From positions 104,983-112,001 of the forward strand of contig NZ_RCMC01000239.1 in NCBI RefSeq assembly GCF_011319475.1: DNA of 7,019 nt. The letters run 5' to 3'. Positions 5,335 to 7,019 of the stretch are shown here, piece after piece. Numbering within the stretch: position 1 is the stretch's first letter; each line of letters opens with the position of its first letter. The DNA comes from Candidatus Nitrosotalea sp. FS (lineage in GTDB: Archaea; Thermoproteota; Nitrososphaeria; Nitrososphaerales; Nitrosopumilaceae). The notes beneath the pieces are model-generated. The model was not told the DNA's origin. It was given only the letters and a program-made list of their open reading frames with translations, and ran no database searches. Made by a program: the position numbers and the translations under genes.

Positions 5335-6125
5335 AACTGGGCTTCTTCAAATGCCTTGTGGCACAAGCAACCGCGTTGTTGTGGTATAGAATCAAAAAGC
5401 AATGAAAGTATGTTCTTTGTTGTTCCTACATTTTTAGACAAGGTTTCTAGTACTTCTTTTGCAGTGACAGGCTTGTCTGCCCATACATCGTAATCAGTTA
5501 CTGTTGAAATTGATACATAACACATCTGAGCCTCTCTTGCAAGCTGACATTCTGGAACTAGTGTCATTCCTATGATGTCTGCACCTATGACATTTTTGTA
5601 AAACTTTGACTCTGCCCTTGTTGAAAATCTTGGTCCCTCTATGCAAATGTATGTTGCATCTTTGTGTATGTGTAAATTCATCTTCTTTGCTACATCTGAG
5701 ACAACGTTTTGTAGCTCAGGACAAAATGGATCCGCAACTGATATGTGAATGACTTTGCCATCTTCATACAGAGTGTACTTTCTTGATTTTGTAAAATCTA
5801 TGAATTGAGATGGCAGTACAACATCTCCTGGTTTTAGTTCCTCTTTTAGACTTCCAACTGCTGATGGTGCAATGATTCTTTTAATTCCCATTTCTTTGAA
5901 TGCCCAAATATTTGCTCTAAAGTTTATCAAGTGTGGTGAGATTGTATGCTTCTTGCCATGTCTTGGCATGAATGCAACTCTTCTTCCCTTGTAAGTTCCA
6001 ACTGTTATGGTATCTGATGTTTTTCCAAATGGTGTATCTATTGTGATCTCTTTGCTTTCTGTGAGTAACCCTGAATCATAAATTCCTGTTCCGCCGAAAA
6101 TGCCAATCTCTGCTTGCTCTGTCAA
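5331..6125 (-). CDS. mtnP: S-methyl-5'-thioadenosine phosphorylase (MTAP)
   Basis: PNP-family (trimeric type) enzyme that phosphorolyses 5'-methylthioadenosine to adenine and 5-methylthioribose-1-phosphate. Motifs: [13 protein letters not shown] (7-19), phosphate-binding [13 protein letters not shown] (53-65), [14 protein letters not shown] (67-80), APSAVGSL (86-93), [15 protein letters not shown] (159-173), [19 protein letters not shown] (185-203) and STVTDYDVW (207-215). D211 and D213 match the aspartates that read the 6-amino group, favouring MTA over inosine or guanosine. It is 264 residues, normal for the family. The C-terminus has a C-x-C (C253, C255), and C135/C202 look equivalent to a disulfide pair known from Sulfolobus MTAP II. 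The TTG start overlaps the apt stop by four bases (TTGA), preceded by GGTGA four bases upstream, so it is coupled to apt. Confidence 0.95.
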   Translation of the reverse strand: MTEQAEIGIFGGTGIYDSGLLTESKEITIDTPFGKTSDTITVGTYKGRRVAFMPRHGKKHTISPHLINFRANIWAFKEMGIKRIIAPSAVGSLKEELKPGDVVLPSQFIDFTKSRKYTLYEDGKVIHISVADPFCPELQNVVSDVAKKMNLHIHKDATYICIEGPRFSTRAESKFYKNVIGADIIGMTLVPECQLAREAQMCYVSISTVTDYDVWADKPVTAKEVLETLSKNVGTTKNILSLLFDSIPQQRGCLCHKAFEEAQF

Positions 6126-6634
6126 TATTTCACCAATGAGTTGTGTTTGTAATCTTTAATTACCTTTGATCCTTTTAGATCAGTCAATTCTATTATGAAT
6201 GCAAAACCTGATACTTTGCCACCTATCTTTTCAACTAGTTTTGCAGCAGCCTTTGCTGTGCCGCCTGTTGCAAGCAAATCATCACAAATGTACACTTTTT
6301 GGTTTTTCTTTATTGCATCGGCCTGGATCTCCATTGTTGCATTTCCGTATTCGATGCTGTATGATACTTTGTGAGTCTTGCCTGGTAATTTTCCTTCTTT
6401 TCTAATCATTATCATTCCTTTGTTGTATTTGATGGCTAGTGCACAAGCAAGAGGAAAGCCTCTTGATTCTATTCCTGCAAAAACGTCTACATCATTTGGA
6501 TGTATTATCTTGGACAACTCATCTAGTACAAGGGATAACGCTGCTGGATCCCTTAAGAGCGGACTGATATCTCTGAACAAAATTCCTTTTTTAGGAAAGT
6601 TCGGTATGTCAGCTATCTTGTCCTTTAGATTCAC
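6122..6634 (-). CDS. apt: Adenine phosphoribosyltransferase (APRT)
   Basis: Cytoplasmic salvage enzyme converting adenine and PRPP to AMP and pyrophosphate. Type I phosphoribosyltransferase fold, 170 residues, the usual length. The N-terminal hood has [18 protein letters not shown] (10-27), the core [10 protein letters not shown] (54-63), the flexible-loop region [10 protein letters not shown] (78-87), and the PRPP-binding loop [17 protein letters not shown] (113-129) with the acidic pair followed by ATGGT. The start is GTG at 6634. No Shine-Dalgarno is seen, but a TATA box lies about 25 bases upstream, so the transcript is probably leaderless. It is first in a two-gene operon with the MTAP gene, which makes its adenine substrate; the TGA stop overlaps the MTAP start codon. 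Confidence 0.95.
   Translation of the reverse strand: MNLKDKIADIPNFPKKGILFRDISPLLRDPAALSLVLDELSKIIHPNDVDVFAGIESRGFPLACALAIKYNKGMIMIRKEGKLPGKTHKVSYSIEYGNATMEIQADAIKKNQKVYICDDLLATGGTAKAAAKLVEKIGGKVSGFAFIIELTDLKGSKVIKDYKHNSLVKY
6130..6134 (-). promoter_or_regulatory. Ribosome binding site for the MTAP gene
   Basis: On the - strand GGTGA lies four bases before the TTG at 6125, inside the end of apt. It matches the archaeal anti-Shine-Dalgarno sequence and fixes the TTG as the start, coupling MTAP translation to apt. Confidence 0.65.
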
Positions 6635-6654
6635 AAATCGTTCTCAAGTGGTGG

Positions 6655-6661
6655 ATATAAA
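6655..6661 (-). promoter_or_regulatory. TATA box of the apt-mtnP operon
   Basis: On the - strand TTTATAT, preceded by further T residues, is centred about 25 bases before the GTG start of apt, giving a leaderless transcript. The T run just upstream (to about 6664) may also help terminate transcription of the preceding surface-protein gene, which stops at 6682. Confidence 0.65.
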
Positions 6662-6681
6662 AAATATTACTAATTGGTTCT

Positions 6682-7019
6682 TTATTGAATTGTTATGCTG
6701 ATTATAGCTTTGCCTGTGATAGAAGATGCTTCAACTGTGTATATTCCAGGATTGATGTTACGTGGAACCTGCCAATCTGTTTGGTAGTCACCTCTGTTTG
6801 TTGCTGATGTTGGTAGTGTGTCAACAACAGTGCTGTTGCTGTTTATGGTGATCTTCACTGATGCAGTAATACCTGCGTCAGATCCAGATATTGCTACAAT
6901 GTCGCCTCTTGTGTATGTGCCAGATGGTCTATCCAAGTTAACTGTAATTGCTTGTTTAGATGATTTTACAGTTAATTGTACTGGTGTGTGGTTGATTCCA
7001 CTAGTGGCATCAAGTTTCC
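6682..7019 (-). CDS. C-terminal end of a probable secreted/surface protein with Ig-like domains, partial
   Basis: The - strand frame is open from the window edge to a TAA at 6682-6684, giving 112 residues; the true start lies outside. It is rich in Thr, Ser, Val and Ile, with the alternating pattern of a beta-sandwich (Ig-like or bacterial surface-repeat type). The segment VNLDRPSGTYTRGDIVAISG, then VKITINSNSTVVDTLPT, then WQVPRNINPGIYTVEASS and KAIISITIQ, matches the style of extracellular domains with the 'G.Y.V.....' closing strand. There are no cysteines and no C-terminal membrane anchor. Archaeal envelope or S-layer-associated proteins often look like this, but without the N-terminus the export signal cannot be checked. 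No specific family is claimed. It runs in the same direction as apt, 47 bases upstream, with a promoter in between. Confidence 0.7.
   Translation of the reverse strand, partial: KLDATSGINHTPVQLTVKSSKQAITVNLDRPSGTYTRGDIVAISGSDAGITASVKITINSNSTVVDTLPTSATNRGDYQTDWQVPRNINPGIYTVEASSITGKAIISITIQ

Noticed and set aside
5951..5972. Near-repeat of TTGCCATG and TTGGCATG in the MTAP gene, resembling a repeat or inverted repeat.
   Set aside because: It is neither a true inverted repeat nor intergenic; it encodes the conserved phosphate-binding MPRHGKKH segment.
6378..6701. A + strand frame of 107 codons opposite apt and its promoter.
   Set aside because: It is a shadow of apt, whose motifs are unambiguous; the translation shows no domain character and runs through the apt promoter.
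1..7019. Searched by eye for CRISPR repeats, tRNA or rRNA segments, insertion-sequence ends and toxin or defence modules.
   Set aside because: No regularly spaced repeats, cloverleaf-like sequence, transposase motifs or recognisable defence domains were seen; all strands are occupied by housekeeping or small hypothetical genes.

Overview
The window looks like chromosomal DNA of an ammonia-oxidising archaeon of the Nitrososphaerota (Thaumarchaeota), most likely near the Nitrosopumilus group. This is inferred from an archaeal topoisomerase VI pair, archaeal TATA boxes about 22-28 bases upstream of start codons (leaderless transcripts), frequent TTG/GTG starts, visibly AT-rich sequence and very tight packing. 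No database search was possible, so the genus is a guess.

Left part, + strand (1-3047): the tail of a KH-domain rRNA-processing protein of the Dim2/Krr1 type overlaps top6B, which overlaps top6A. This is an RNA-processing plus type IIB topoisomerase cluster. Top6B carries about 110 residues between its ATPase and H2TH domains that I do not recall from crenarchaeal or plant relatives.

Middle (3033-5334): a membrane-anchored Hsp20-like protein on the - strand runs tail-to-tail into top6A with a 15-base overlap. Its promoter holds a perfect 22-bp palindrome. Behind it on the - strand is a UbiX-type flavin prenyltransferase. Divergent from ubiX is a three-gene + strand unit: a TrmB-like winged-helix protein, a small putative zinc-binding protein with a strong Shine-Dalgarno sequence, and a 94-residue protein of unknown function. 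The regulator's start codon lies inside a 13-bp tandem direct repeat, a possible operator.

Right part, - strand (5331-7019): an adenine salvage operon, apt then mtnP, whose coding sequences overlap by four bases. MTAP cleaves 5'-methylthioadenosine (a polyamine-synthesis by-product) to adenine and 5-methylthioribose-1-phosphate; APRT turns the adenine into AMP. Upstream lies the C-terminal end of a probable secreted or surface protein with Ig-like beta-sandwich character, cut by the window edge.

There are no RNA genes, insertion sequences, CRISPR arrays or gene-free stretches over 300 bases. Nothing amounts to a clear new defence or mobile system. The best leads are the palindromic operator with the membrane Hsp20 gene, the regulator/zinc-protein/94-aa unit, and the Top6B insertion.
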